A model generated the notes under the pieces. That model was not told the origin of the DNA and did not search any database. It saw only the letters and a list, made by a program, of their open reading frames with translations. DNA of 42,966 bases from a virus: positions 1 through 42,966 of IMG/VR virus record IMGVR_UViG_3300001473_000065; one strand, written 5' to 3'. The position numbers and the translations under genes are program-made. Below are positions 13,452 through 22,794 of the stretch, piece after piece (within the stretch, counting starts at the first letter, position 1; the number at the start of each line of letters is the position of its first letter).

Positions 13452-15359
13452 TTAGCGGATGTATTCGATGCATCCCTGAAGCCGCGTCGGGCTGCCGGAT
13501 GATGACGACAAAACGGTTGGCGCATCGGCGTTGTTCATGTCGCCGGTGTTCGCGTTCTGAACCGTGAACCTGCCGGCGGTCGTCGAATGGCGGCGGATAC
13601 CCCACCCCGCGAAATTCGATCCCACGGCGGCGTTGTCAGCCTCGTGAACGACCCCGGCCGACACCCACGCTGCCTCGGCGGCTGTGAACGGCAGGGATAC
13701 CAGCAAGTTCCCGCTCGGCGCCGTGCCCGCGCCGATGTAAGCTTCGATGTTGAAGAAGGCTTTCACCCATTCTCCATCGGTTATGTAGAATCCCTCCTGA
13801 ACGGTATGGACGATGCCGCCTGCAACCGTGCCGCCGGACAGCGCGGGAACCCATGTGCCGCGATCGAAGCCCGCCAGATGCGACGATGCCAGGGCTGCGC
13901 CGTTCACATAGGGGGCCTGTTGGAGGTTGATTGTGCCGGCGCCCTGATCGCCGTTGGTGGGGGTGCCGACGACAACACCGTCCTCCACATAAGCCCGCGT
14001 GGCGCTTGTGCCGCTTTGCGCCGTGCGAATTTCCAGCCGTCCTGAGTGAGAGCCCGCCGTCGGCGAAACGATCCGCGCATTCGTGCCTGCATACACCGCA
14101 TCGATGCCGCTGCTCAATCGGCCCAGATACTCAAGAATGCCGAGATAGTCGTTTGCCGCAGGGCTCGCGCTGCTGCGTGCGATCCTGACGTAAGGGCCGA
14201 GGCTTGAAGTGTCATCGCTCCAGAGAAAGCGGGCTGGAAATTGCCCGTAGAAAAACTGTCGTTCAGTCCAGGTATGAGAGACGTTTAGGGTCGGCACCGG
14301 ATCGCCATTGACGAAGAGTGCGGTCGCGTTGAAGGATCCCGGTCCCTGATATCCGCCGGCCGCCCCTTGCATGTATGCGCCGTCACCGAACCAGGCGACA
14401 TCGTTATAGCTACCGTTTCGCCGCGCTGCGACGTAAACGGAGGCACTCTCGCTACCGGCCGCGGGATCGTTGATCTTTCCGCCGACGAAACCGTAATTTC
14501 TTTCCGCAGCAGCGGAGTCGCGACCTCTAAATACCACCCGACCAATCGAATCATTTACGGCCGGCGAACCACTGTCTCGGAACACACGGAGTTCCGGCCC
14601 CGCGCCAGCACCGGAATCGGTTGAAAGTGCGAGAATCGACGGATTGCCGGTGAATGTCTGGACCGCCGTCCACGTCTGAGCGCCATCCAGCCGAGCCACT
14701 TGCGACCACGGCTGCCAGGTCATGGAGGGCTCGTCAGGATCGACGCCCGCCCGAACCCAAGTTGTGTTGGTTTCGTAGTGGATGATCTGCTGCCAGATGG
14801 TATCGGCGCCCCTGACGACCAGCATCGTTGACCAGTTCCAATTGTTTGGGGGGGCATTGGTGTTCGCGTTCGATAGTCGATAGAAACCGCTTTCTACCAG
14901 TGTGTTCAGATCGCCCGCGGTTGTCTGGACTACCCCCTCCAGCCGACTATCGGTGCCGGTGTGGTACACGCGCGACCACGGCTGCCAGGTCAGCGCCCCT
15001 CCGACATCCGGCGGGCTGCCCGCGCGCACCCAAACGGTATTGCTGCCATAGTGAATGATGATCTGCGCGATCGTCGCAAGGCCCCGAATGACCTGCATCG
15101 GGGACTGCTGCCAGTTGCTGGCCGGTGCGTTGGCGTTGGTGGTGCCAAGGCGATACCAGCCGCTTTCGACGATCGTATTCAGATCCGCGTCGGTCTGCGC
15201 GACATTCGCCGCGAGGCGATCGGGAAATTCGTCCAGATAGGCCTTCAGCTCGTCGAGCGTGATGCGCCCGTGCACCATGGACTGAACCAGATACAGCAGT
15301 TCGGTTCCATCGAAGCCGGCAAGGGCGGGAAGCTGTGTCAGCTGTTTGGGTGCACTCAT
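13452..15359 (-). CDS. Tail fibre protein with pyocin-knob repeats (second of two)
   Basis: A 635-residue fibre. Residues 1-60 form a short N-terminal attachment segment (PKQLTQLPALAGFDGTELLY). Two pyocin-knob-like domains follow at about 60-135 and 145-220, each with the pattern DLNT-V-ESG-YRL...NAP..NW...M.V.RG.....QIIHY..NT.WVRAG.....WQPW. The distal part is Gly/Ser-rich with beta repeats ending in a head-like domain (GSPTRLQGCIEYIR). Its first 135 residues are closely similar to those of the fibre at 15580-18798, but it lacks the S74 chaperone. AGGAG precedes the ATG. It probably binds a surface receptor. Confidence 0.85.
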   Translation of the reverse strand: MSAPKQLTQLPALAGFDGTELLYLVQSMVHGRITLDELKAYLDEFPDRLAANVAQTDADLNTIVESGWYRLGTTNANAPASNWQQSPMQVIRGLATIAQIIIHYGSNTVWVRAGSPPDVGGALTWQPWSRVYHTGTDSRLEGVVQTTAGDLNTLVESGFYRLSNANTNAPPNNWNWSTMLVVRGADTIWQQIIHYETNTTWVRAGVDPDEPSMTWQPWSQVARLDGAQTWTAVQTFTGNPSILALSTDSGAGAGPELRVFRDSGSPAVNDSIGRVVFRGRDSAAAERNYGFVGGKINDPAAGSESASVYVAARRNGSYNDVAWFGDGAYMQGAAGGYQGPGSFNATALFVNGDPVPTLNVSHTWTERQFFYGQFPARFLWSDDTSSLGPYVRIARSSASPAANDYLGILEYLGRLSSGIDAVYAGTNARIVSPTAGSHSGRLEIRTAQSGTSATRAYVEDGVVVGTPTNGDQGAGTINLQQAPYVNGAALASSHLAGFDRGTWVPALSGGTVAGGIVHTVQEGFYITDGEWVKAFFNIEAYIGAGTAPSGNLLVSLPFTAAEAAWVSAGVVHEADNAAVGSNFAGWGIRRHSTTAGRFTVQNANTGDMNNADAPTVLSSSSGSPTRLQGCIEYIR

Positions 15360-15361
15360 GG

Positions 15362-15505
15362 TCAGGCTCCTGGTTCCACTGACCAGATCGCATCAATCCG
15401 CAATGTCGGGCGGGACACGACGCCAAGCGACATGGGGTCCGGGTTGTGCGGCCGGTCCTCGGCGCGCGCGGCGCGATATCGGGGGAATTCGGGGATGGGG
15501 CGCAT
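15362..15505 (-). CDS. 47-residue ORF with a tail-chaperone-like C-terminus
   Basis: A reverse-strand frame starts MRPIPEFPRYRAARAEDR and ends IDAIWSVEPGA. The last residues parallel the end of the fibre-assembly chaperone at 18801-19289, which finishes EDVIWPTEPGA, and both are followed two bases later by a fibre start. It lies between the two fibre genes and looks like the trimmed partner in a duplicated chaperone-fibre unit. It may be translated but might only provide the junction and ribosome site for the second fibre. Confidence 0.5.
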   Translation of the reverse strand: MRPIPEFPRYRAARAEDRPHNPDPMSLGVVSRPTLRIDAIWSVEPGA

Positions 15506-15579
15506 CGGCGTTCTCCATGCATAGAGCCCCCCGGATCGCTCCGAGGCACTTGATTGAGCGTTGGATTGTCAGGATTGCG

Positions 15580-18500
15580 TCAGGCGGCCAGAGCGGCGAC
15601 CTGGGTGGAAAGCTGATCGACTGTATTTTGCAGCGTCTCGACCTGCGCCTCGAGAGTGTCGATGCGAGAGTCCTTTTCCCGCGCCTGCGCCACGACATAG
15701 GCGATCACATTGGGGACGGTGCGAGACCAGTCGACGCCCCACATCTCCGCCTCCGTCTCGCCTGGTGAGACGGCCTTCGGAAAAATCGGCTGCAGGGTCT
15801 GGGCGTAGGCGCCGAAATCCTCGCTGCCGTCGGAGCGCCAATTGAATTTGCCCAGCACCGCCGCGATCTCGGTCACGACATCGCCGGGCGCAAGCGTGTG
15901 GCGAAAGTTCTGTTTGGCCCGCGCGTCCGAAATGGAGTTGAACGTGCAGTCATTTCCGTTCGTCTTGATGTTGCCGACTTCGCCATTCGGGTTGTGTAGC
16001 GAATAGTGGCTCCGCCCACCGCCGGCGCTTGCCGATGACCGCATCTTCGCAGCATTTTCCGTCGCGACGATGTCGCGTCCGTCGGAATTACCGTTCTGGC
16101 TGAACGTGCCCCACTCGATTTGATTGTCGACCTGCACGAAGCCGGTGAAGGTCGATGTACCCGAATAGGTGTTGTTGCCGTTCAGCTTTCCGACCTTCCC
16201 CCCGGACGTCCCGACATTTTCAACCGCGGCACTGCCAAGGCCGAGGTGTGTCCGCGCCGCCGACATGCTCCCGGAAATCAAGAACGACTCCATATCGACG
16301 GAGATGGTGTAGGTGCTCATCCCGCCTAGGGGACTCGTAAAGTAGGGGATCGATCTGTTGGGAACTTCGAAACTAGATAGCGATTGGAGGGCCAGATCAT
16401 AGCCTTGGACGTCCGATCCGATCGCAAGGCCAAGGTTCGAGCGAGCATTTGCTGCTGTTGACGACCCCGTCCCGCCGTTCGCTATTGATAGGCTGACACC
16501 GGACCAATCGTTGCTGTTGATCGTGTCCTTTTCAGCCAAGGCGCCCATATTCAGGATGGTCTTGACTTGGCTGGCAGACAAATTGGACGGATTGCCCGTT
16601 CCCGCGCCGCTTGCGCGCCCCTTGATGGTGGCTTGCGCCATATTCTCAAGCTTGGCGTTGGTAACCGCGTCGCTGGCTATCTGTGCCGTGTTCACTTGAT
16701 CGAGATCGGCTAATGCCCCCAACGCAAGGTTCGCTTTGATTTGTGGCGTCGTATACAGCGCGGCATTGGCGCCGGTTATTGCGCCGCCATAGCCGATCAC
16801 CTTGAACCCGCCGACCCCGCCGTCGCTAGGGAGCTTGTCGAGCGATACAGTGTGGTCCAGAATCTTGGGGGCAGTTATCGCGCCATCATCAATCTGCGCC
16901 GTAGCAACCGCATCGAGATCGGCAAGAGCGCCTAAGTTCAGGTTCGCTTTGATCTGCGAGGCTGAATATAGAGTCGCGTCCCCGCCTGAAACTGCCCCCG
17001 CGTAGCCGATAACCTGGAACCCCCCTGTACCGCTGTCGCTTTGCAGCTTGGAGAGCGTGATCGTGTGGTCGTTGACAGTATCTAGCGTCGCCAGCGAACC
17101 CAGCCCCAGATTGGCGCGCGCACCGGCCGCGTTGGATGCGCCGGTGCCGCCATTCGCAACGGACAGGTCGACGCCCGACCAGTCCGCGTTGTCGACCGTG
17201 TTCCTGGTCGACAGCGCACCAAGCGCGACACCATTGCGGTACAACTCGGTGGCGTTGAAAGTCCCCGCGCCTTTGTCGCCACCTGCAGGCGAACCAACCC
17301 TAACGCCAGCGCCGATTGTAACAGCGCCGTTGTAGGCACCATTGCTTCTCGTCGCGAGCGTAAGGTTCGAGTCGTCTGATCCAGAGGTTGCGTCCAGGAG
17401 CGCTGACGTGATGAACCCGTGGACCTGTTTGGCGCCGGCGCCGTCGCGGCCTGAAAAGCGAATCTGGGCGAGATTGTCGCCCCCCGACGCGCTGCCGGTT
17501 TCGCGAAACAACTCAAAGATCGGCCCTTGCGATGAGCCGTTATCGTCCCATTGCAGCCTAAACGGGAATTGCCCTGTTGCAACTTGGGTAGCCGACCATG
17601 TGTTTGTGGTGTTCAGCTTCGCGATCGCGTCACCCGACGTGCCGACGTTTTCCGTCGCCGCAGATCCCAGGCCCAGATTTGTCCGCGCGGCCGCGTTGTT
17701 TGCGGACAGGAGGAGCGCCTCTGAATCGGCGGATATGGTGTAGGTGCTCATGGCACCCAGGGCGCTTGTGAAATACGGGATCGACCGGTTGGGCACCGCG
17801 AAGTCTGAAAGGGCCTGCAGCGCCGGATCGTACCCCTGAACGTCGGCCCCGATCTCCAGGCCAAGGCCGGTTCGCGCGTCTGCCGCGTTGGAGGCGCCCG
17901 TCCCGCCATTTGCAACCGCGAGATCGGCGCCATTCCAGTCCCCGTTGCTGATCGTATCCCGGGTCGACAAGGTGCCGAGCGCCGTCCCGTTCAGATAAAG
18001 ACTGGCCGCGTTAAGGGAGCCGCTCCCCTGGTCGCCGCCGGTCGGATCGCCGATGACCAGTCCGTCTTGCAGATACGCGCGCCGACCCCACACGCCCGCC
18101 TGAAGCGTGTAGAGTGACACGCGACCGTCCTCGGACCCGTCGGTCGGATCGATGACATGCGCCGCGATCGACGAATAGGGAACCGGCTGACCGGCATCGT
18201 TCTGACCGGAAAATTCCAGAACGCCCAATCCGTCATACGCAACGGGGCTGTTTGAGCTTCGCTGGAGCTGCATAAACGGACCGAGCGTGTTCCCGTCGTC
18301 GTCCCAGCGCGCCGCGAGGGGATATCGATCCTGGAAAACCTGTCGCGCGCTCCACCATTGCTGGAGGTCGAGCTTCGCCAGATTGCCGTCGTTGCCGGTG
18401 TGATAGACCGAAGCCCATGGCTGCCAGACGCCCGCGCCCCCAGCCTCCGGCGGATGGCCGGACCGCACCCAGACGGTGTTCGTCTCCCAGTGGAAGATCA

Positions 18501-18798
18501 GCTGGGTGATGGTCGCAAGCCCCCGGCCGACAAGCATGGGAGACTGTTGCCAGTTGCTGTCCGGCGCGTTGGCGTTCGTGGTCCCGACGCGGTACCAGCC
18601 GCTTTCCACGATGGTATTCAGATCCGCGTCGGTCTCCCCGACATCCGCGGCAAGCCGATCGGGCAGCTCGTTCAGATAGGCCTTCAACCGGTCGAACGAG
18701 ATGCTGCCATGCACCGCGGACTGCACCATGTAGAGCAGTTCGGTGCCGTCGAAGCCGTCGAGGGCGGGGAGCTGCGTCAGGAGCTTCGGTGCGGTCAC
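15580..18798 (-). CDS. Long tail fibre with C-terminal S74 intramolecular chaperone
   Basis: A 1,072-residue fibre. An N-terminal attachment segment and one pyocin-knob domain (about 55-135) precede a repetitive shaft with recurring LSVANGGTGASNAAxARxxL and IxxDAITNAKL-type units. The end carries an S74 domain: SISDARAKQN with the self-cleaving Ser near residue 957, then FGAYAQTLQPIFPKAV and a terminal coiled coil. S74 domains trimerise the fibre and then cleave themselves off. The GTG at 18798 follows GGGAG and matches the start of the second fibre; an upstream extension to 19038 runs antisense-like through the chaperone gene and is rejected. Confidence 0.9.
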   Translation of the reverse strand: MTAPKLLTQLPALDGFDGTELLYMVQSAVHGSISFDRLKAYLNELPDRLAADVGETDADLNTIVESGWYRVGTTNANAPDSNWQQSPMLVGRGLATITQLIFHWETNTVWVRSGHPPEAGGAGVWQPWASVYHTGNDGNLAKLDLQQWWSARQVFQDRYPLAARWDDDGNTLGPFMQLQRSSNSPVAYDGLGVLEFSGQNDAGQPVPYSSIAAHVIDPTDGSEDGRVSLYTLQAGVWGRRAYLQDGLVIGDPTGGDQGSGSLNAASLYLNGTALGTLSTRDTISNGDWNGADLAVANGGTGASNAADARTGLGLEIGADVQGYDPALQALSDFAVPNRSIPYFTSALGAMSTYTISADSEALLLSANNAAARTNLGLGSAATENVGTSGDAIAKLNTTNTWSATQVATGQFPFRLQWDDNGSSQGPIFELFRETGSASGGDNLAQIRFSGRDGAGAKQVHGFITSALLDATSGSDDSNLTLATRSNGAYNGAVTIGAGVRVGSPAGGDKGAGTFNATELYRNGVALGALSTRNTVDNADWSGVDLSVANGGTGASNAAGARANLGLGSLATLDTVNDHTITLSKLQSDSGTGGFQVIGYAGAVSGGDATLYSASQIKANLNLGALADLDAVATAQIDDGAITAPKILDHTVSLDKLPSDGGVGGFKVIGYGGAITGANAALYTTPQIKANLALGALADLDQVNTAQIASDAVTNAKLENMAQATIKGRASGAGTGNPSNLSASQVKTILNMGALAEKDTINSNDWSGVSLSIANGGTGSSTAANARSNLGLAIGSDVQGYDLALQSLSSFEVPNRSIPYFTSPLGGMSTYTISVDMESFLISGSMSAARTHLGLGSAAVENVGTSGGKVGKLNGNNTYSGTSTFTGFVQVDNQIEWGTFSQNGNSDGRDIVATENAAKMRSSASAGGGRSHYSLHNPNGEVGNIKTNGNDCTFNSISDARAKQNFRHTLAPGDVVTEIAAVLGKFNWRSDGSEDFGAYAQTLQPIFPKAVSPGETEAEMWGVDWSRTVPNVIAYVVAQAREKDSRIDTLEAQVETLQNTVDQLSTQVAALAA

Positions 18799-18800
18799 GT

Positions 18801-19289
18801 TCAGGCTCCCGGTTCGGTCGGCCAGATCACGTCTTCCGGCGCGCCGAAGGTCGACGGGACATCGCGCAGGGCCTGGCGATAGGCCTTCCACGCATCCTGT
18901 GCCGCAACGTCCAGTGGCGCATCGGCGAGAACCGTCCAGTCGGACCGGCTCAGGCGCGCGTTTCGTTGCGCTCGGACCCCGGCCCAGAGCGCGTACTGCT
19001 CGCGGGCGGCCGTCTCCGCCGCCGTCTCGACGCGCCACTGTCCGTTGTCATTGACGAGTGTCTCGTCGAGACCGCAATCGACCTCTTGCCAGGCGGGATC
19101 AAGAGAAGCGGCATGTTTTCGGCCGGCAGCGTCGATCCAGAATTTGGAGAGGGTTTGTGCGTCGAGGAATGCGCTGTCGACGTAGCGGAGCCGGTCCAAT
19201 CGCAGCGCCCGTAATGCCTCGGGAATCTCCGGGCCATCGACCAGATCCGCGCAGCCCGCCACGATATCCCCATTCAGGATAGCATACAT
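18801..19289 (-). CDS. Phage tail fibre assembly chaperone
   Basis: A 162-residue protein whose C-terminal half has the tail-assembly-chaperone pattern: REQYALWAGVRAQRNARLSR, SDWTVLADAPLD and AWKAYRQALRDVPSTFG. Such proteins help fold or attach the distal fibre. The internal ATG at 19289 has GGAG eight bases upstream, better than the ATG at 19295. It ends 2 bases before the fibre start, so the two are coupled. Its C-terminus is partly duplicated in the small ORF between the fibres. Confidence 0.8.
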   Translation of the reverse strand: MYAILNGDIVAGCADLVDGPEIPEALRALRLDRLRYVDSAFLDAQTLSKFWIDAAGRKHAASLDPAWQEVDCGLDETLVNDNGQWRVETAAETAAREQYALWAGVRAQRNARLSRSDWTVLADAPLDVAAQDAWKAYRQALRDVPSTFGAPEDVIWPTEPGA

Positions 19290-19304
19290 GTTCATTTCTC
19301 CGAT

Positions 19305-20303
19305 TTAGGCATTCGCGCCGAAACGAATGCGGGTGTTGCGGACTTCGATCGTGCGCTGATCCCAAATCCGCACACTGTAGCGGTGCGCGGCATAAAGGCC
19401 GAAACTGTTCTCGATGCCATTGCCGCCGTCTACTATTGTGTATTCTGGATGGGTAACATCGCTCTCGTGCGCCGTCGTGAAATCGTTCACGGCGATCAAT
19501 CGGGGGCGCGGCCGCCGCGACCAGTTCAACTCGATTGTGTGGTAGTTACCCATGTTGGCTGGATTGGTGTGGTTCTCGAATGCAAGCTCGCCGAGACCCT
19601 GAACACCGATATGCACATCTGCTTCGGTGTCGATGTTGTGGAGGTTGACCAGCGGCGTGATCGTCGCGACATTGGAAGCGTCGGTAACGACCCTGGCGAT
19701 GAGCATGTCGTCATAGGTGGAATCGAAACTCGGATGGCTCTCAGGCTCGGAAAACGGATTGTATGCCGCGTCTGCCAGGTCGTTGATCGACAGCGCCTCC
19801 GCGCCCGGTGCCATGTTCATGCGCACGTGATAGGTCTTGCTGGCGGCAGTCGAAAACGTCCGGGAGAGCTCATCGAAATCCGACGTCGACATCTGATGGA
19901 TGCCGCGGTGCAGGATGCTGACGCCACTCACAACGCGTACCTGCCCACCGGTTGGCACGGTCAGGTTGATCTTGCCATCGGCGGAATTGAGCACTTCGGG
20001 ATAGAACAACAGCCGCGAACGCGCCTGGTTCATCAGGATGTAGTCGCTGGTCGCGCCGGTACCGGTCGCTGACGCGATAAGCGCCTCGATCGCCTTGCGC
20101 ACCTGCTGCAAGTCAGCATCGTTGTCGGTCAGGCCGGCATAGTCGATCAGATGACCGAGCTCGGCCTGTACCGCGTGGTGCAGCCAGTTGAACAACTCAC
20201 GGTCAGCCGGACCGCATTCGAAGCCATTCAACCTTTCATTGGCTGTCGGACGGCGTTTGTTGCCTTCGCCATTGGCGAAGGCACTGACGAATTTTTCTGC
20301 CAT
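19305..20303 (-). CDS. Phage tail fibre or collar-type protein
   Basis: A 332-residue protein with an N-terminal baseplate-contact segment (ERLNGFECGPADRELFNWLH) and a beta-rich body (DGKINLTVPTGGQVRVVSGV, YHTIELNWSRRPRPRLIAVN). It lies between the DUF2612 tail protein and the fibre chaperone, where many contractile phages carry a proximal fibre or collar protein. I assign a structural tail role by position and composition; the exact family is not recognised. It may be the adaptor onto which the two longer fibres dock. Confidence 0.65.
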   Translation of the reverse strand: MAEKFVSAFANGEGNKRRPTANERLNGFECGPADRELFNWLHHAVQAELGHLIDYAGLTDNDADLQQVRKAIEALIASATGTGATSDYILMNQARSRLLFYPEVLNSADGKINLTVPTGGQVRVVSGVSILHRGIHQMSTSDFDELSRTFSTAASKTYHVRMNMAPGAEALSINDLADAAYNPFSEPESHPSFDSTYDDMLIARVVTDASNVATITPLVNLHNIDTEADVHIGVQGLGELAFENHTNPANMGNYHTIELNWSRRPRPRLIAVNDFTTAHESDVTHPEYTIVDGGNGIENSFGLYAAHRYSVRIWDQRTIEVRNTRIRFGANA

Positions 20304-20315
20304 GATCGATCCTTG

Positions 20316-21122
20316 CTATTGAAGCCAGATGGACTCGCACAGGCCGCCCCAGCCGGCGCCGAAGCCGAAGAACGGTATGTCCTCGACCTGTCCGACGATC
20401 TCTATGCGGACGCCTGGCGCGACCGGGGTTACCTGCTGGAAAAGATGGAGTGTGGCGCGCTCCTCGCCGGTCAGCGGGCGGCCGGCTGCCGCCGTGATGA
20501 CCCCCGGCCGCTCACGTGCGATGAAGGCCTTCGCGCCGAACAATTCCTGAAGGCTTTCGGTCAATGTCGAACGGCGGAAGTCATTCAGAAGCTGATACCG
20601 GCGCACCTTCAGGAAGCGGCGATAGAGCTCATCATCATCGAAGCAGAACTCCTCGAATTCCGGTCCGCCGCAATCGAACGTGACGGCCTCGTCGCAGAAT
20701 CCGCCGACCGGGTTGAGCGGGATCTCGCACAATGGCGTCCCCGTGAAGCCGCCCAGGCAATCGAGGCCGGCGGTTCCGGCGCTATCCGACGGTACGGCGA
20801 GACACTCCGCCCCTGCCCCATCCAGCGCGAGGGTGAACGCCGTCATCGGCTCGCATTCGAAGCCGAAATACGTCTTGCGCCGGCCCGCGCAATGACATCG
20901 CGGCCAGCCGAGCCACTTGCCGATGATCGTCAGCTGCTCGCCTTCTGCCGTATCCAGGTCGAAATGTTCGGGGATCCTGCAAACCGTCTCGACCAGCGTC
21001 GCCGGTTCCGCGAGAAGGCTACGCAGCAGCGCGAGGAAGTTCGGCGACTCGCGATACTGGGTCAGGATCTTGTCGACGGCATCTTCGATCAGCGCGTCGG
21101 GACCTGGGCAGGACAGCATCAT
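20316..21122 (-). CDS. DUF2612 baseplate/tail protein (gpI-like)
   Basis: A 268-residue protein with the DUF2612 signature near residues 45-75 (ETVCRIPEHFDLDTAEGEQL, TIIGKWLGWPR) and FRRSTLTESLQELFGAKAF later. These proteins occupy the position of P2 gpI or Mu gp48 and sit at the baseplate edge connecting wedges to fibres. A central Cys-rich, Gly-rich stretch (CHCAGRRKTYFGFECEP...CDEAVTFDCGGPEFEEFCF) is an insertion-like feature. It overlaps the baseplate J stop by ATGA. Confidence 0.8.
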   Translation of the reverse strand: MMLSCPGPDALIEDAVDKILTQYRESPNFLALLRSLLAEPATLVETVCRIPEHFDLDTAEGEQLTIIGKWLGWPRCHCAGRRKTYFGFECEPMTAFTLALDGAGAECLAVPSDSAGTAGLDCLGGFTGTPLCEIPLNPVGGFCDEAVTFDCGGPEFEEFCFDDDELYRRFLKVRRYQLLNDFRRSTLTESLQELFGAKAFIARERPGVITAAAGRPLTGEERATLHLFQQVTPVAPGVRIEIVGQVEDIPFFGFGAGWGGLCESIWLQ

Positions 21123-22048
21123 TGCCCACCCGCCGGTAGATAGTAGACCCGCACTTCCTCGAGGATGGCGATCTCATCGAAGTCAATTTCGACCGGCTCC
21201 TCGATCGGCGCCGCGAAAGTTCCCGATCCGGCATCCTTTGCGCGGGTCATCCGAACGCGCTGAACGCCCAGTCCGGCGAGTTTCGACACCGCGCCGATGA
21301 TGCGGGTCGGATCGACGCTCTCGCCATTCGTCAGACCGAATTCGCTGGCAAGGCCCAATTCGCTTTCCAGTTGCGCGGAAATCGCCGCCAGATCGGGCGT
21401 CACGCAGCCGCCGGCAATCGGCTTGGCGTTGACATCGATCTCGACCAGGATGCCGACCTGGGCGGGCCGCAGGAAACCGACCGTCCGGCAATAACCCGCA
21501 TCGTTGATCTCGATCGGCGTATTGCCGTAAAGACCGATACCAGTGACCGTCCGGTCGAAAATGGCCGACGCGACCGTCTCGTCCGCGCCGCCGATCACCA
21601 CGACGCACAGGCTGTGGCCGGGAATGCCGTTGTTGTCGACCTCGTCCCCGTCATTGGCCCAGACCTTCACCCATTCGACACCGTCGACCGCGGTCACGTC
21701 GTTGATCAGCGGACGCAGATGGATGTCGGACTTGCCGGCATTGGTGATCATTCCCCGGTAGCCCGCATCGGTTCTGCCGGTCGGCCGGTCGACTGCGCGG
21801 ATTTTGCCGAGCATGTCGAGGCGCACGCCTTCGGACTGATCGGGATCGAAGCTGTGATAGGTGTCCTCGGCCTGCTCCCAGAGCTTGGCCGAGAGCAGCG
21901 AAAACAGACCGATCAGCTGGCCCATCGGGCTTTCATCGTCGTCGATCAGCGCGTCGCCGAAAATCGTCTTCGCGGCCAGCTTGTTCTCGTCAGCGATCGT
22001 GAGGATCGGCTTTCGCTTAAAGCCGCCAGAATTAACGCCGTAGCTCAT
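21119..22048 (-). CDS. Baseplate J/gp47-like wedge protein
   Basis: A 309-residue protein with features of baseplate J: FSLLSAKLWEQAEDTYHSFD, QSEGVRLDMLGKIRAVDRP and VDGVEWVKVWANDGDEVDNN, then GIPGHSLCVVVIGGAD. It forms the wedge of contractile tail baseplates with the gp46-like protein, triggering sheath contraction. Genes on both sides overlap by ATGA, which fits a tightly coupled baseplate operon. Confidence 0.9.
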   Translation of the reverse strand: MSYGVNSGGFKRKPILTIADENKLAAKTIFGDALIDDDESPMGQLIGLFSLLSAKLWEQAEDTYHSFDPDQSEGVRLDMLGKIRAVDRPTGRTDAGYRGMITNAGKSDIHLRPLINDVTAVDGVEWVKVWANDGDEVDNNGIPGHSLCVVVIGGADETVASAIFDRTVTGIGLYGNTPIEINDAGYCRTVGFLRPAQVGILVEIDVNAKPIAGGCVTPDLAAISAQLESELGLASEFGLTNGESVDPTRIIGAVSKLAGLGVQRVRMTRAKDAGSGTFAAPIEEPVEIDFDEIAILEEVRVYYLPAGGQ

Positions 22049-22488
22049 AGTTCGACCACCTCATCGAATTCGGTTCGGATGTCGGCGCGCGCCACGTTCA
22101 GGCGGCGCCGGTGCTGCTTGCGTTCCGTCCGGTCCGGGATGTCCTTGCCATTGACCAGCATCTCGAAGCTCAACAGCTCCTCGACGCCGCGCGTCTGGAG
22201 GATCGTGCGCTTGATCAGCGCCTCGGAGATCACCTCGTTGAACGGGCGAACCAGGATGTTCTGGAACCAGGGGACGCCGGTCAGCGCGTTCAGGAACCAC
22301 TCGCCGCGATAGGCCAGAAGCCGCTGCTTGCAAAGCTGGGTGATCGACGCGGAATCCTCGACCATGGCGAGGTTGCCGTCCGGGTCGAGATACAGATCGT
22401 GACGCCCCGGCTCGTAGTCGGGGTCATCTGCCGGAACGTGGTGTTCGGCGTATTTGTCGTAGAGGCTGATGCCCAGATATCTGATCAT
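22045..22488 (-). CDS. Baseplate wedge protein, gp46/gpW (gp25)-like
   Basis: A 147-residue protein starting MIRYLGISLYDKYAEHHVP. The core DLYLDPDGNLAMVEDSASIT, QLCKQRLLAYRGEWFLNALT and GVPWFQNILVRP is the conserved gp46/gp25 wedge signature. It pairs with baseplate J to build the wedge. The ATG at 22488 overlaps the PAAR stop (ATGA); a longer frame to 22722 reads against the PAAR gene and is rejected. Confidence 0.9.
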   Translation of the reverse strand: MIRYLGISLYDKYAEHHVPADDPDYEPGRHDLYLDPDGNLAMVEDSASITQLCKQRLLAYRGEWFLNALTGVPWFQNILVRPFNEVISEALIKRTILQTRGVEELLSFEMLVNGKDIPDRTERKQHRRRLNVARADIRTEFDEVVEL

Positions 22489-22787
22489 GATGCTGGCCCT
22501 ATGAAGACGTTGGGAGACCCGGTCGCGACATACGATTTGCAGGCGACGGGATCGTCGACCCGGCCGGCCTCCTTGCCATTCGCAAAGACCGTCGGGCTGC
22601 CCTCCTTGAGCACGCTGGCATGGCATTCGAGGGTGATCGGGCAGCAATGCACCAACCAGCTGTCGCCCTTGCGGTGCAGCTTCTTGCCGTTGACGAAGAC
22701 GTTCGGGCTGCCCTCGTCGCACTGGCGCGGCGGAAAGCAGTCATGCCCGGTACACAGGTCCTCCAGGACCCGGCAGGCTTTCGGCAT
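22485..22787 (-). CDS. PAAR-like spike tip protein
   Basis: A 100-residue protein with repeated turn motifs, EGSPNVFVNGKKLHRKGD, EGSPTVFANGKEAGRVDD and TGSPNVFIGPAS, plus His and Cys residues (HCCPITLECH). This is the PAAR fold, a cone that caps the central spike and binds a metal ion. It would be the piercing tip of the tail. It lies just downstream of the Gp138 spike gene. Confidence 0.85.
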   Translation of the reverse strand: MPKACRVLEDLCTGHDCFPPRQCDEGSPNVFVNGKKLHRKGDSWLVHCCPITLECHASVLKEGSPTVFANGKEAGRVDDPVACKSYVATGSPNVFIGPAS

Positions 22788-22794
22788 GTCTGGC

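Noticed and set aside
18799-19038. An 80-codon N-terminal extension of the long fibre
   Set aside because: It overlaps the fibre chaperone gene in another frame and reads as Arg/Gly-rich noise; the GTG at 18798 has a ribosome site and matches the paralogous fibre start.
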